The notes below the pieces were generated by a model. It saw nothing but the letters and a program-made list of their open reading frames with translations, had not been told where the DNA came from and ran no database searches. From NCBI RefSeq assembly GCF_007677725.1, contig NZ_VEDF01000009.1, positions 1-64,000 on the forward strand: a DNA stretch of 64,000 nt. Direction: 5' to 3'. Numbering within the stretch: position 1 is the first letter of the stretch; every line of letters starts with the position of its first letter. Source of the stretch: Pseudomonas sp. URMO17WK12:I11. GTDB taxonomy: Bacteria > Pseudomonadota > Gammaproteobacteria > Pseudomonadales > Pseudomonadaceae. The position numbers and the translations under genes are program-made. Shown piece after piece: positions 43,527-53,433 of this stretch.

Positions 43527-45440
43527 ATGAAAACCCGCTCCCGTCTGTTCGCCTGGCTGCCGGCTGTACTGCTTGGTCCGGTGCTCGCCCTGTGCAGCTC
43601 CCTGGCACAGGCCGAAGCGCCGGCTGAGGCCACCAAGGCTCTGCATCTGCTGGACTACATCGGTGCCGACTATCCGCCCACCGTGCGCAACGGCAGCGTC
43701 GTCGATGCTGGCGAGTATCGGGAACAGCAGGAATTCAGCAGCGTACTCGCTGATCTGATCAAGCGATTGCCAGCCAACGCCGAGCGCGACGGGCTCGAAC
43801 AGGGCGTGCAAGCGTTGCGTCAGGCGATCGATCAGCGTCAGGACGGTGCGGCCGTGGCCAGGCAGGCTCGCCAGCTAGGCGCCCGCCTGGCGGTGGCCTA
43901 CGAGGTCAGCCAAGCGCCGGTGATCACGCCGGACCCCGCGCGCGGTGCGGCGCTGTATGCGCAAAACTGTGCGATCTGCCACGGTGATACCGGGGCCGGC
44001 GATGGCCCTGCCGGAGTCGGCCTGGAACCTGCGCCGGCGAACTTGCGCGACAGCGCACGGCTTGACCAGTTGAGCCTTTTCGACCTCTACAACACCCTGG
44101 CCCTGGGTATCGACGGCACGGAAATGCCGTCGTTCGCCGATCAACTGGATGAACGCCAGCGCTGGGATGTCGCCGCTCATATCGCAGGCTTTACCGCCAA
44201 CCCTGAGGCGGCCAAGGGCGATCAGCGCTGGAACATCGCCGACCTGGCCCGCCAGACCCCGGCTGAGGTGGCCGTCAGCGACGGCGCTGGCGCAGCCGAC
44301 GCTTTCCGTGCCCAGCGTGCTCACCCGCCACAGGTCAAGCGTGGCCCGGCACAGTTGCTCGAGTACACCGCCAACACCTTGGACAAGAGCCTGGCTGCTT
44401 ACCGGGCGGGCGATCACGACCAGGCCTACGACCTGTCGGTAGCGGCCTACCTGGAAGGCTTCGAGCTGGTCGAGAGCTCGCTCGACAATATCGATGCCGA
44501 CGTGCGCAAAAGCACTGAACGCGCACTGATGGCCTACCGCCAATCGCTGCAGGACGGGTTACCTGTAGGCCAGGCCGAGCAGCGCCTTGCCGATGCCAAA
44601 GCCAAGCTCGATCAGGCCGCCAAGCTGTTGGGCAGCGATGGCCTGAGCTGGTCGCTGAGCTACATCTCCGGGCTGCTGATCCTCCTGCGAGAAGGCCTGG
44701 AGGCCATTCTGGTATTGGCGGCGATCCTGGCGTTTCTGCGCAACACGGGGCAGCAGTCGGCGATCCGCAGCGTCAACCTTGGCTGGGGCCTGGCCCTGGT
44801 GGCGGGGTTCGCCACCTGGGCGTTGGCAGCCTATGTCATCGATGTCGGAGGCGCCCAGCGCGAGCTGCTCGAGGGCAGCACGGCGTTGTTTGCCAGTGTC
44901 ATGGTGCTGTGGCTTGGCGTGTGGATGCACGACCGCCGGCATGCCGCGGCCTGGCAGGACTACATCAAGAGCAGCCTGGTCGGCGGCGGCGGGCGCTTTG
45001 GCTTTGCCGTGCTGGCGTTCTTCTCGGTATACCGCGAGCTGTTCGAGGTCATCCTGTTCTACGAAACCCTGTGGTTGCAGGCAGGCCCAGCGGGGCATCA
45101 GGCGGTACTGGCCGGTGGTGCTACAGCGCTGGTGCTACTGGTGGGCCTGGCCTGGGTGATACTGCGCGGCTCGGCGAAGTTGCCGCTGGCGCTGTTCTTC
45201 ACCGTCAACGCCGCCCTGTTGTGTGCATTGTCGGTGGTGTTCGCCGGGCATGGCGTGAAGGCACTGCAGGAGGCCGGCGTGCTGGGCACACGGCCAGTGG
45301 CGTTCGTTGAATTCGATTGGCTGGGGATACATCCGGATGTCTACTCGCTCAGCGCACAGGCGCTGGCGCTGCTGGCCATTGTGGTGTTGTATGGGCGTAG
45401 TCGCCTGAACGACAAGCGCCGGGCGGCCGTCCGCGGCTAA
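43527..45440 (+). CDS. Cytochrome c-FTR1 iron permease fusion
   Basis: Predicted high-affinity iron importer with its own electron-transfer head. ATG 43527 gives 637 residues with a signal peptide ending SLAQA; a start at 43494 would spoil the signal. A class I cytochrome c segment carries heme motif CAICH (148-152) and a later axial methionine candidate in TEMPSF. An alpha-helical linker follows. The C-terminal FTR1 domain has seven or so helices and two iron-binding REXXE motifs, REGLE near 388 and RELFE near 504. Such fusions are known in Pseudomonas, and the head probably oxidises ferrous iron before transport. It stands alone with its own upstream region. Confidence 0.9.
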   Translation: MKTRSRLFAWLPAVLLGPVLALCSSLAQAEAPAEATKALHLLDYIGADYPPTVRNGSVVDAGEYREQQEFSSVLADLIKRLPANAERDGLEQGVQALRQAIDQRQDGAAVARQARQLGARLAVAYEVSQAPVITPDPARGAALYAQNCAICHGDTGAGDGPAGVGLEPAPANLRDSARLDQLSLFDLYNTLALGIDGTEMPSFADQLDERQRWDVAAHIAGFTANPEAAKGDQRWNIADLARQTPAEVAVSDGAGAADAFRAQRAHPPQVKRGPAQLLEYTANTLDKSLAAYRAGDHDQAYDLSVAAYLEGFELVESSLDNIDADVRKSTERALMAYRQSLQDGLPVGQAEQRLADAKAKLDQAAKLLGSDGLSWSLSYISGLLILLREGLEAILVLAAILAFLRNTGQQSAIRSVNLGWGLALVAGFATWALAAYVIDVGGAQRELLEGSTALFASVMVLWLGVWMHDRRHAAAWQDYIKSSLVGGGGRFGFAVLAFFSVYRELFEVILFYETLWLQAGPAGHQAVLAGGATALVLLVGLAWVILRGSAKLPLALFFTVNAALLCALSVVFAGHGVKALQEAGVLGTRPVAFVEFDWLGIHPDVYSLSAQALALLAIVVLYGRSRLNDKRRAAVRG

Positions 45441-45468
45441 GCCGGCACAGCGAAGAGAGACTGAACAC

Positions 45469-45918
45469 ATGCGTATCTGGATCGACGCCGACGCTTGCCC
45501 GAAAGCAGCCAAGGACCTGATCGTCAAATTTGCCCTCAAGCGCCAATTGGAGGTGGTGATGGTGGCCGGCCAGGCCGTGGCCAAGCCAGCCTTCGCCATC
45601 GTGCGCCTGATCGTGGTGCCCAGCGGCATGGACGCCGCTGACGATTATCTGGTCGAGCACGCGGTACCCGGCGAACTGGTGATCTGCAGCGATGTGCCGC
45701 TGGCCGACCGCTTGATCAAGAAAGGCGTTGCAGCCTTGGACCCGCGCGGCCGCGAGTTCGATGAGCGCAACATGGGCGAACGCCTGGCCGTGCGCAACCT
45801 GTTCACCGAGTTGCGTGAGCAGGGCCAGGTCGGGGGAGGGCAGGCGCCTTATGGCGAGCGCGAGAAGCAGGCGTTCGCCAATGCCTTGGACCGGATCCTT
45901 ACTCGGCTGAGTAGATAA
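45469..45918 (+). CDS. YaiI/YqxD (DUF188) PIN-like protein
   Basis: Protein of 149 residues of the UPF0178 family, whose fold resembles PIN nucleases. It opens with the signature MRIWIDADACPKAAKDLI and has ICSDVPLADRLIKKG and LDPRGREFDERNMGERL, all family hallmarks with several conserved acidic residues. Activity has not been firmly established in the family. It begins 28 bases after the FTR1 gene and converges on elbB. Confidence 0.9.
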   Translation: MRIWIDADACPKAAKDLIVKFALKRQLEVVMVAGQAVAKPAFAIVRLIVVPSGMDAADDYLVEHAVPGELVICSDVPLADRLIKKGVAALDPRGREFDERNMGERLAVRNLFTELREQGQVGGGQAPYGEREKQAFANALDRILTRLSR

Positions 45919-45942
45919 CCGGTCCAGCTCGGCATCACGCGC

Positions 45943-46611
45943 CTACTGATCGCCTTCGTGGGTCAGTTCCAGCACCCGGTCGACCAGTTTGTAGATGCCG
46001 CCGGCCGCTTCGCTGATCGACTGGGCCACCATGTAGGCCGGGGTGCTCACCAGCTTGCGCTGGCTGTCTTCGACGATGTCGTGCACGTCGCACTCTTGAT
46101 GCTTGGCGCCCATCTTTTCCATGGCTGCGGCAGTGTCGGCATCATTGCCGATGGTGCAGAGCACACCTGGGCCGTAGATCTTGGCCGCCAGGGCGGGTGA
46201 AATACAGATCAGCCCCACTGGCTTGCACGCCTCGGCGAAGGCTTCGGCCAGCGCCAGCACGTCGGGATTGACGCTGCACTCGGCGCCCTGTGCGGCAAAA
46301 TCGGAGAGGTTCTTGGCCGCGCCGAAGCCGCCTGGGACGATCAAGGCATCGAATTCCTCTGCCTTGGCCTCACGAACGTCCTTCACGTCGCCACGGGCGA
46401 TGCGTGCCGATTCAACGAGCACATTGCGTGATTCAGGCAGTTCTTCGCCGGTCAGGTGATTGATCACGTGCATCTGCGCGATGTTCGGCGCAAAGCATTG
46501 CACCTGGGCGCCACGCTGGTCGAGGCGCAGCAGCGTGATCACGCTCTCGTGGATTTCGGCGCCGTCATAAACGCCGCAGCCGGAAAGAATCACCGCAACT
46601 TTCTTGGTCAT
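45943..46611 (-). CDS. elbB: ElbB-type glyoxalase (DJ-1/PfpI superfamily)
   Basis: DJ-1-like protein of 222 residues, related to E. coli ElbB (glyoxal-detoxifying, once linked to isoprenoid synthesis). It has the ElbB opening ILSGCGVYDGAEIHE, DALIVPGGFGAAKNLSDFA, and nucleophile-elbow cysteine in VGLICISPALAAKIYG. ATG 46611 is eight bases from GGAG and fits better than ATG 46617, which would sit only two bases away. It is followed upstream by dedA on the same strand, 22 bases away. Confidence 0.9.
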   Translation of the reverse strand: MTKKVAVILSGCGVYDGAEIHESVITLLRLDQRGAQVQCFAPNIAQMHVINHLTGEELPESRNVLVESARIARGDVKDVREAKAEEFDALIVPGGFGAAKNLSDFAAQGAECSVNPDVLALAEAFAEACKPVGLICISPALAAKIYGPGVLCTIGNDADTAAAMEKMGAKHQECDVHDIVEDSQRKLVSTPAYMVAQSISEAAGGIYKLVDRVLELTHEGDQ

Positions 46612-46633
46612 GCTCATTGCTCCATTGACGCGC

Positions 46634-47275
46634 CTAACGGTGGTCGCCCTGTTTGGACTGTTTTTCGGCCACTACGTGCTGCTCGGGCGCAGCCGCCTGA
46701 CGTTCTGCGGCGGCGCGGCGCTCGGCGCGCAAGTTACGAAAACGCCGGCGCACCCACAGCAGGATGCCGAGCAGCAGCAGGGCTGCGAGTACCCACAGCT
46801 CATACTTCTTGATACTGCCGAGCATGCCCTCGAGCACTGCACCGAAATGATAAGCCGCCAGGCCCAGCACCAGCGCCCACACGGCAGCACCAATGCCGTT
46901 GAGCAGCAGATAGCGACGTGGCGGATAGCCGGACAAGCCGATGGCCACCGGCATCACCGTGCGCAGGCCATAGACGAAGCGAAAACTCAGTACCCAGATA
47001 TCCGGATGGCGCCGGATGTGCTCCAGCGCCCGGTCGCCCATGGCCTGCCAGCGTGGCTTGCGCGCAAGGATCTTGCGTCCATGGCGGCGCCCCATGAAGT
47101 ACCAGAGCTGGTCCCCTGCGTAGCTGCCAAAGAAGGCAACCATGACCACCAACTTGATGTCCATGTATTCGCGAAACGCGAGGAAGCCCGCAAGAACCAG
47201 GATGGTCTCGCCTTCGAAGAAGGTGCCGAGAAAAAGGGCAAAGTAGCCGAAATCCTGCAGGAATTGTTGGAGCAT
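46634..47275 (-). CDS. DedA-family membrane protein
   Basis: Inner-membrane protein of the DedA group, now thought to flip undecaprenyl-phosphate or other lipids. ATG 47275 (MLQQFLQDFGYFALFLG) gives 213 residues with about five hydrophobic segments; a longer frame to 47452 is unlikely to be real. Family motifs are FLGTFFEGETILVLAG, GDQLWYFMGRRHG and RFVYGLRTVMPVAIG, the last with the arginine and proline that define DedA proteins. The C-terminus is basic and A/R/Q-rich. elbB follows. Confidence 0.88.
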   Translation of the reverse strand: MLQQFLQDFGYFALFLGTFFEGETILVLAGFLAFREYMDIKLVVMVAFFGSYAGDQLWYFMGRRHGRKILARKPRWQAMGDRALEHIRRHPDIWVLSFRFVYGLRTVMPVAIGLSGYPPRRYLLLNGIGAAVWALVLGLAAYHFGAVLEGMLGSIKKYELWVLAALLLLGILLWVRRRFRNLRAERRAAAERQAAAPEQHVVAEKQSKQGDHR

Positions 47276-47409
47276 TTTCTGAGGTGCTGGCGAAATGAAC
47301 GCGCAGCCTACCCCTTCGCGCGCGTTGTTGAAAGTGTCCAAATGTGTCTCGACGTGAACATTTCCTACACAGACAATACTGTCAGCCTGAAGCCGCCGCT
47401 TGCGCCAAG

Positions 47410-47427
47410 CTGTCACACCGTCGTCAT
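47410..47427 (+). promoter_or_regulatory. Candidate PHO box before ppk
   Basis: CTGTCAC-ACCG-TCGTCAT matches 11 of 14 repeat positions of the PhoB box (two CTGTCAT units four bases apart). A -10-like TATCTT lies at 47438-47443, ten bases beyond, the spacing usual when PhoB replaces a -35. It sits 62 bases upstream of the ppk start, so phosphate starvation control of ppk is plausible. Confidence 0.5.
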
Positions 47428-47488
47428 AATGGACGCTTATCTTGCCGCTCAATTGATCATAGGGCGTTAACGTCCTCAGGAACGTCAG

Positions 47489-49726
47489 ATGAATAATGAA
47501 GTGCTAACCCCTGTCGCGATCAAGGACGCCCAGGCAGTCCCCGAACAGCTGGTACAGACCCCTCCGGACCTGCCGCAGGCTGTCGAGCCTGCGGTCGAGG
47601 CCATCGCCCCGCAGCCGGCGCCAGCGCCAGCGCCGGCCGTCGTCGCCCCGAGCCTGGACGACAGCAGCCTGTACATTCATCGCGAGCTGTCGCAGCTGCA
47701 ATTCAATATCCGCGTGCTCGAGCAGGCGCTGGACGAATCCTATCCGCTGCTCGAGCGCCTGAAATTCCTGCTTATCTTCTCCAGCAACCTCGACGAGTTC
47801 TTCGAGATCCGCGTGGCCGGGCTGAAGAAACAGATCAACTTTGCCCGCGAGCAGGCCGGTGCCGACGGCTTGCAGCCGCATCAGGCGCTGTCGCGTATCA
47901 GCGAGCTGGTGCATACCGAAGTTGATCGACAGTACGCCATTCTCAACGACGTGCTGCTGCCAGAGCTGGAAAAGCATGCGATTCGCTTCATCCGTCGACG
48001 CTACTGGACCCCCAAGCTCAAGACTTGGGTGCGTCGGTATTTCCGCGACGAAATCGCCCCGATCATCACCCCGATCGGTTTGGACCCGACCCATCCATTC
48101 CCGCTGCTGGTGAACAAGAGCCTGAACTTCATCGTCGAGCTCGAAGGCGTCGATGCCTTCGGCCGCGACTCGGGCCTGGCCATCATCCCCGCGCCACGTC
48201 TGCTGCCACGGGTGATCCGCGTGCCGGAGGAGGTTGGCGGTGCCGGTGACAACTATGTGTTCCTGTCATCGATGATTCACGCCCACGCCGACGATCTGTT
48301 CCAGGGCATGAAGGTCAAAGGCTGCTATCAGTTCCGTCTGACCCGCAACGCTGACCTGGCGCTGGACTCCGAAGAAGTCGACGACCTTGCCCGCGCCCTG
48401 CGGGGTGAGCTGTTCTCGCGTCGCTACGGCGATGCAGTGCGCCTGGAAGTTGCCGACACCTGCCCGAAACATCTCTCGGATTACCTGCTCAAGCAGTTCA
48501 GCCTGAGCGAGAGCGAGCTGTACCAGGTCAATGGCCCGGTCAACCTGACGCGCCTGTTCAGCATCACTGGCCTGGACAGCCACCCTGAGCTGCAATACAC
48601 GCCGTTCACCCCGGCCATCCCCAAGCTGCTGCAAAACGCCGACAACATCTTCAGTGTGATTGGCAAGCAGGACATCCTGCTGATGCACCCGTTTGAGTCG
48701 TTCACCCCGGTGATCGACCTGCTGCGCCAGGCGGCCAAGGACCCGCATGTGCTGGCTGTACGCCAGACGCTGTACCGCTCCGGCGCCAACTCGGAAATCG
48801 TCGATGCCCTGGTCGATGCCGCCCGGAACGGCAAGGAAGTCACGGCAGTGATCGAGCTGCGCGCGCGCTTCGACGAAGAGTCCAACCTGCAGATGGCCAG
48901 CCGCTTGCAGGCTGCTGGCGCGGTGGTGATCTACGGTGTGGTCGGGTTCAAGACCCACGCCAAGATGATGCTCATCCTGCGTCGCGAGCATGGCGAGATC
49001 GTTCGCTACGCGCACCTGGGCACCGGCAACTACCACGCCGGCAATGCCCGCCTCTACACCGACTACAGCTTGCTGACCTCCGACGACGCGCTGACCGAGG
49101 ACGTCGGCAAACTGTTCAGTCAGCTGATCGGCATGGGCAAGACCCTGCGCATGAAGAAGCTGCTGCATGCGCCATTCACCCTGAAAAAGGGCATGCTCGA
49201 CATGATCGCCCGGGAAACCCAGTTCGCCCTGGACGGCAAACCTGCGCACATCATCGCCAAGTTCAACTCGCTGACCGATGCAAAGATCATCAAGGCGCTG
49301 TACAAGGCCAGCCAGTCGGGTGTGAAGATCGACCTGGTGGTGCGCGGCATGTGCTGCCTGCGTCCGGGTATCGCGGGGGTTTCGCACAACATCCAGGTGC
49401 GCTCGATCATCGGTCGCTTCCTCGAGCACACGCGGGTGTTCTATTTCCTCAATGGCGGCGAGGAGCAGATCTACTTGTCCAGTGCCGACTGGATGGAGCG
49501 CAACCTCGACAAGCGCGTCGAGACGTGCTTCCCGGTCGAGGGCAAGAAGCTGCTGCTGCGGGTCAAGAAAGAGCTTGAAAGCTACCTGACCGACAACACC
49601 CACGCCTGGACCTTGCAGTCGGATGGGCGCTATGTGCGCAGCACGCCCACCGGCAACCAGAACCCGCGCAGTGCCCAGGCGACCTTGCTGGAACGCCTGA
49701 GCAACCCCGTGCTCAACGTACGCTGA
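47489..49726 (+). CDS. ppk: Polyphosphate kinase
   Basis: Reversibly polymerises ATP gamma-phosphate into inorganic polyphosphate. It has 745 residues, longer than E. coli Ppk (about 688), through an N-terminal tail of about 55 residues rich in P and A. The core starts [17 protein letters not shown]. The putative phospho-histidine is in [14 protein letters not shown], a second conserved histidine in [10 protein letters not shown], and [14 protein letters not shown] lies early in the core. AGGAA precedes ATG 47489. It converges with ppx and the two coding regions overlap by 14 bases. Confidence 0.96.
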   Translation: MNNEVLTPVAIKDAQAVPEQLVQTPPDLPQAVEPAVEAIAPQPAPAPAPAVVAPSLDDSSLYIHRELSQLQFNIRVLEQALDESYPLLERLKFLLIFSSNLDEFFEIRVAGLKKQINFAREQAGADGLQPHQALSRISELVHTEVDRQYAILNDVLLPELEKHAIRFIRRRYWTPKLKTWVRRYFRDEIAPIITPIGLDPTHPFPLLVNKSLNFIVELEGVDAFGRDSGLAIIPAPRLLPRVIRVPEEVGGAGDNYVFLSSMIHAHADDLFQGMKVKGCYQFRLTRNADLALDSEEVDDLARALRGELFSRRYGDAVRLEVADTCPKHLSDYLLKQFSLSESELYQVNGPVNLTRLFSITGLDSHPELQYTPFTPAIPKLLQNADNIFSVIGKQDILLMHPFESFTPVIDLLRQAAKDPHVLAVRQTLYRSGANSEIVDALVDAARNGKEVTAVIELRARFDEESNLQMASRLQAAGAVVIYGVVGFKTHAKMMLILRREHGEIVRYAHLGTGNYHAGNARLYTDYSLLTSDDALTEDVGKLFSQLIGMGKTLRMKKLLHAPFTLKKGMLDMIARETQFALDGKPAHIIAKFNSLTDAKIIKALYKASQSGVKIDLVVRGMCCLRPGIAGVSHNIQVRSIIGRFLEHTRVFYFLNGGEEQIYLSSADWMERNLDKRVETCFPVEGKKLLLRVKKELESYLTDNTHAWTLQSDGRYVRSTPTGNQNPRSAQATLLERLSNPVLNVR

Positions 49727-51215
49727 GGACGAAGCCGACCCGGGCCAGCCACTCCGCCTCGTTGGCGAAGTCGGCCTGGGTCAGCTGGTTGTGCTCCAGC
49801 CAGCCGTCGGGGAACACCACTTCGAGACTGTGATCGCCCGCTTGCAGCACCACCTTCGGCATCTGCTGATTGCCACGAATGTGATGGAACAGGATAGCGA
49901 AGCGCAGCAACACGCACAGGCGAATCAACTGGATCGCCTCGTCGCCGAATTCGGCGAATCGGTCCTTGGGGATATTGCGACGATGGCCACGCACCAGCAG
50001 CGCCATCATTTGCTGTTCGTCGCGCGAGAAGCCCGCCAGGTCAGAGTGCTCGATCAGGTACGCCCCGTGCTTGTGGTAGTGGTAGTGGGCGATGTCCAGG
50101 CCGATTTCATGAATCTTCGCCGCCCAGCCCAGTAAGTCGCGCCAATTGCCGTGGTCCAGTTTCCACGCCTGGGCCACCTGGTCGAACGCGTGCAGGGCCT
50201 TGCGTTCGACCCTGGCTGCCTGGCCCTGGTCGACGTGATAACGCTCCATCAGCGAATTCAGGGTGCGCTCGCGGACGTCCTCATGATGGTGACGCCCTAG
50301 TAAATCGAACAGCACCCCTTCGCGCAGCGCACCGTCGCAGTGATCCATGCGCTGCAGCTCGAGGGCATCGAAGATCGCCTCGAGAATCGCCAGGCCCGCT
50401 GGGAAGATGGCGCGACGGTCGGGTTTGACGCCTTCGAAATCGATTTTTTCCACTTCGCCCAGCTTGAACAGCTTGCGCTTGACCCAGGCCAGGCCCTCGG
50501 CGTTGACCTCGCCGTTGCCCAGCCCACCGGCCTTGATCGCCGCGCCAATGGCCCGGATGGTCCCGGAAGAGCCTATGGCTTCATCCCAGGTCAGGCGGTG
50601 CAGGCCGTTCTCGATACTCATGAGTTCGAGCCGCGCCGCAGTGTAGGCCTGGGCATAACGGGCCGGGGTGATCTTGCCATCGCGGAAATAGCGTTGGGTA
50701 AAACTCACGCAGCCCATCTGCAGGCTCTCGCGCAGCAGCGGCTCGAAGCGCTGGCCGATGATGAATTCGGTGCTGCCACCGCCGATGTCGGCGACCAGAC
50801 GCTTGCCAGGGGTGTCGGCCAGGGTGTGCGACACGCCCAGGTAGATCAGCCGCGCCTCCTCGCGCCCGGAAATGACTTCGACCGGGTGGCCCAGGATGGC
50901 CTCGGCGCGCTGGATGAATTCGTTGCGATTGCGCGCTTCGCGCAGGGCGTTGGTGCCGACGATGCGCACCGAGCCTGCCGGCATGCCGTTGATCAACTGG
51001 GCAAAACGCTTGAGGCACTCCAGGCCTCGCTCCATGGCGTCTTCGCTGAGCCGGCGCTCTTCGTCGATGCCGGCGGCCAGCTGAACCTTTTCCCCGAGCC
51101 GTTCGAGAATGCGGATCTCGGTATGGTGGGCCTTGGCCACGACCATGTGAAAGCTGTTGGAGCCCAGGTCGATGGCGGCGATCAGAGACAGGTTCTTCGC
51201 GGTGGTATGCGGCAT
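49713..51215 (-). CDS. ppx: Exopolyphosphatase
   Basis: Releases phosphate from polyphosphate ends, opposing Ppk, and may act on pppGpp. ATG 51215 ([20 protein letters not shown]) gives 500 residues, near the Pseudomonas norm; a frame to 51380 adds 55 residues with no family likeness. ASKHA-fold motifs are visible: [12 protein letters not shown] for phosphate 1, catalytic-glutamate region [13 protein letters not shown], and [11 protein letters not shown]. The C-terminal HD-like region includes [24 protein letters not shown]. It faces ppk, with stop codons overlapping. Confidence 0.95.
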   Translation of the reverse strand: MPHTTAKNLSLIAAIDLGSNSFHMVVAKAHHTEIRILERLGEKVQLAAGIDEERRLSEDAMERGLECLKRFAQLINGMPAGSVRIVGTNALREARNRNEFIQRAEAILGHPVEVISGREEARLIYLGVSHTLADTPGKRLVADIGGGSTEFIIGQRFEPLLRESLQMGCVSFTQRYFRDGKITPARYAQAYTAARLELMSIENGLHRLTWDEAIGSSGTIRAIGAAIKAGGLGNGEVNAEGLAWVKRKLFKLGEVEKIDFEGVKPDRRAIFPAGLAILEAIFDALELQRMDHCDGALREGVLFDLLGRHHHEDVRERTLNSLMERYHVDQGQAARVERKALHAFDQVAQAWKLDHGNWRDLLGWAAKIHEIGLDIAHYHYHKHGAYLIEHSDLAGFSRDEQQMMALLVRGHRRNIPKDRFAEFGDEAIQLIRLCVLLRFAILFHHIRGNQQMPKVVLQAGDHSLEVVFPDGWLEHNQLTQADFANEAEWLARVGFVLSVR

Positions 51216-51456
51216 TCTGTGAGTTCTCGGTCGGTAACCCGGCAATCGTGCCACGATCCATCGTTGTCGCCAACGCGTGGCACGCCAGGCGTTGATGCAG
51301 GGCAATGGGCCGTTCGATGCTATGACACTTACATGACAGTTTCGATTCGTGGCATCTTGCTCAACTATAGTTACACTCAATCGACCCCGACTTCCTGTAG
51401 GGCGTGGGTACGGCTATTATGGGCCACGTTTTTTGCTTACGACCCTGGAGATATCC

Positions 51457-51786
51457 ATGAGCAGCGATCTGATCAAACACGTCACCGACGCCACCTTCGA
51501 CGCCGAAGTCCTGCAGGCTCAAGGCCCGGTGCTGGTCGACTACTGGGCTGAATGGTGCGGCCCCTGCAAGATGATCGCTCCGGTTCTGGACGACATCGCG
51601 GCCACCTACGAAGGCAAACTGACCGTCGCCAAGCTGAACATCGACGACAACCAGGAAACCCCTGCCAAGCACGGCGTGCGTGGGATCCCGACACTGATGC
51701 TGTTCAAGAACGGCAACGTCGAGGCGACCAAGGTCGGCGCCCTGTCCAAATCGCAGCTGGCCGCGTTCCTCGACGCCCACCTGTGA
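51457..51786 (+). CDS. trxA: Thioredoxin 1
   Basis: Cytosolic dithiol redox carrier of 109 residues. The active site WCGPC is at 33-37, cis-proline in GIPTLMLF, and the family start is [21 protein letters not shown] 51457 has TGGAG at 51445-51449; a longer frame from 51349 is not supported. It has its own terminator, so it is separate from rho, although trxA-rho adjacency is conserved in gamma-proteobacteria. A TATTAT at 51414 may be its -10. Confidence 0.97.
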   Translation: MSSDLIKHVTDATFDAEVLQAQGPVLVDYWAEWCGPCKMIAPVLDDIAATYEGKLTVAKLNIDDNQETPAKHGVRGIPTLMLFKNGNVEATKVGALSKSQLAAFLDAHL

Positions 51787-51793
51787 AGTGACG

Positions 51794-51827
51794 AAAAAAG
51801 CCCCGCAAATGCGGGGTTTTTCTTTTT
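51794..51827 (+). terminator. Rho-independent terminator after trxA
   Basis: CCCCGC-AAAT-GCGGGG (51801-51816) is a perfect six-pair stem, preceded by A-run and followed by TTTTTCTTTTT. Seven bases separate the trxA stop from the element. Confidence 0.93.
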
Positions 51828-51830
51828 CAG

Positions 51831-52015
51831 AGCACTAGACGCAGAAAAAAGCAAGTGTTACATTCGGCCTCGCACTGCTTTTCCAGTGCCCTCTGCACGC
51901 CGTCGCCGAAGCATCCCTAATTCGAATCAGTACGCGATCCTGTCGCCATCTAGCGGCGCGGCCTCATTAAGCACAGCTTAATCCTCCCTTCTTACATGAT
52001 TACGTCATTCCCCTT
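51831..52015 (+). promoter_or_regulatory. Leader of rho, pyrimidine-rich with no Shine-Dalgarno
   Basis: This 185-base gap carries the rho promoter and leader. The 60 bases before the rho ATG are rich in C and T (for example TAATCCTCCCTTCTTACATG) and poor in G, and no AGGAG-like sequence precedes ATG 52016. C-rich, G-poor leaders are the type of RNA Rho binds, so autogenous control as known in E. coli is plausible. No classical promoter could be fixed by eye. Confidence 0.5.
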
Positions 52016-53275
52016 ATGAACCTGACAGAACTCAAGCAAAAGCCGATTACCGATCTTTTGGAAATGGCCGAACAGATGGGCATCGAGAACATGGCCCGTT
52101 CGCGCAAACAGGACGTGATTTTCTCCCTGCTGAAAAAGCATGCGAAAAGCGGCGAAGAGATCTCCGGTGACGGCGTGCTGGAGATTCTCCAGGATGGTTT
52201 CGGTTTCCTTCGTTCGGCTGACGCGTCCTACCTGGCCGGCCCTGACGACATCTATGTGTCGCCGAGCCAGATCCGCCGTTTCAACCTGCGCACTGGCGAC
52301 ACCATCGTCGGCAAGATCCGCCCGCCAAAAGAAGGCGAGCGTTACTTCGCGCTGCTCAAGGTCGATACCATCAACTTCGACCGTCCAGAAAACGCGAAGA
52401 ACAAGATCCTCTTCGAGAACCTGACGCCGCTGTTCCCCAACAAGCGCCTGAAGATGGAAGCCGGCAACGGCTCCACCGAAGACCTCACCGGTCGTGTCAT
52501 CGACCTGTGCGCCCCGATCGGCAAGGGCCAGCGTGGTCTGATCGTCGCGCCGCCGAAAGCCGGTAAGACCATCATGCTGCAGAACATCGCAGCGAACATC
52601 ACCCGTAACAACCCCGAGTGCCACCTGATCGTCCTGCTGATCGACGAGCGTCCGGAAGAAGTCACCGAGATGCAGCGCACCGTGCGCGGCGAAGTGGTCG
52701 CCTCGACCTTCGATGAGCCACCAACCCGCCACGTGCAGGTCGCCGAGATGGTCATCGAGAAGGCCAAGCGCCTGGTCGAGCACAAGAAGGACGTGGTGAT
52801 TCTGCTCGACTCCATCACCCGTCTGGCGCGTGCCTACAACACCGTGATCCCAAGCTCCGGCAAAGTGCTCACCGGTGGTGTCGACGCCCATGCCCTGGAG
52901 AAGCCCAAGCGTTTCTTCGGCGCTGCCCGTAACATCGAGGAAGGCGGCTCGCTGACCATCATCGCCACCGCGCTGGTCGAAACCGGCTCGAAGATGGACG
53001 AAGTGATCTACGAAGAATTCAAGGGCACGGGCAACATGGAGCTGCCGCTGGATCGCCGCATCGCCGAGAAGCGTGTGTTCCCGGCCATCAACATCAACCG
53101 CTCCGGTACGCGTCGCGAAGAGCTGCTGACTGCCGACGACGAACTGCAGCGCATGTGGATCCTGCGCAAGCTGCTGCACCCGATGGACGAGATCGCCGCC
53201 ATCGAGTTCCTGGTCGACAAGCTCAAGCAGACCAAGACCAACGACGAGTTCTTCCTGTCGATGAAGCGCAAGTAA
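52016..53275 (+). CDS. rho: Transcription termination factor Rho
   Basis: Hexameric RNA helicase that ends transcription. It has exactly the usual 419 residues. The N-terminal RNA-binding region opens [20 protein letters not shown] and includes the cold-shock-like GFGFLRS. Walker A is in APPKAGKT (near 180), Walker [17 protein letters not shown], and the Q-loop/R-loop GTRREELL. All landmark residues are present and no insert is seen. It is flanked by the trxA terminator and its own hairpin terminator. Confidence 0.98.
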   Translation: MNLTELKQKPITDLLEMAEQMGIENMARSRKQDVIFSLLKKHAKSGEEISGDGVLEILQDGFGFLRSADASYLAGPDDIYVSPSQIRRFNLRTGDTIVGKIRPPKEGERYFALLKVDTINFDRPENAKNKILFENLTPLFPNKRLKMEAGNGSTEDLTGRVIDLCAPIGKGQRGLIVAPPKAGKTIMLQNIAANITRNNPECHLIVLLIDERPEEVTEMQRTVRGEVVASTFDEPPTRHVQVAEMVIEKAKRLVEHKKDVVILLDSITRLARAYNTVIPSSGKVLTGGVDAHALEKPKRFFGAARNIEEGGSLTIIATALVETGSKMDEVIYEEFKGTGNMELPLDRRIAEKRVFPAININRSGTRREELLTADDELQRMWILRKLLHPMDEIAAIEFLVDKLKQTKTNDEFFLSMKRK

Positions 53276-53296
53276 GCGTTTCAGGTTGCTGAATGA

Positions 53297-53364
53297 CTGG
53301 GGCCGCAGCGTGCCCCTTCGCGGGTTGACCGTGAAGGGGCACAACGCGGCCCCAGTGCATTTTT
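53297..53364 (+). terminator. Double-stem terminator after rho
   Basis: Outer stem CTGGGGCCGC (53297-53306) pairs with GCGGCCCCAG (53346-53355). An inner stem TGCCCCTTC (53311-53319) pairs with GAAGGGGCA (53333-53341). A run of five T ends it at 53360-53364. The element resembles the GGGGCCGC-type intergenic hairpins common in Pseudomonas genomes. Confidence 0.8.
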
Positions 53365-53433
53365 GCCCAACCAGACGCTGAACGGCGCTACACTCTGCAA
53401 CCCCGACCGATACGGCCAATACGAGGCTCATGC

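Noticed and set aside
51992-53431. 479-residue minus-strand open frame over rho
   Set aside because: Shadow of the highly conserved rho coding sequence.
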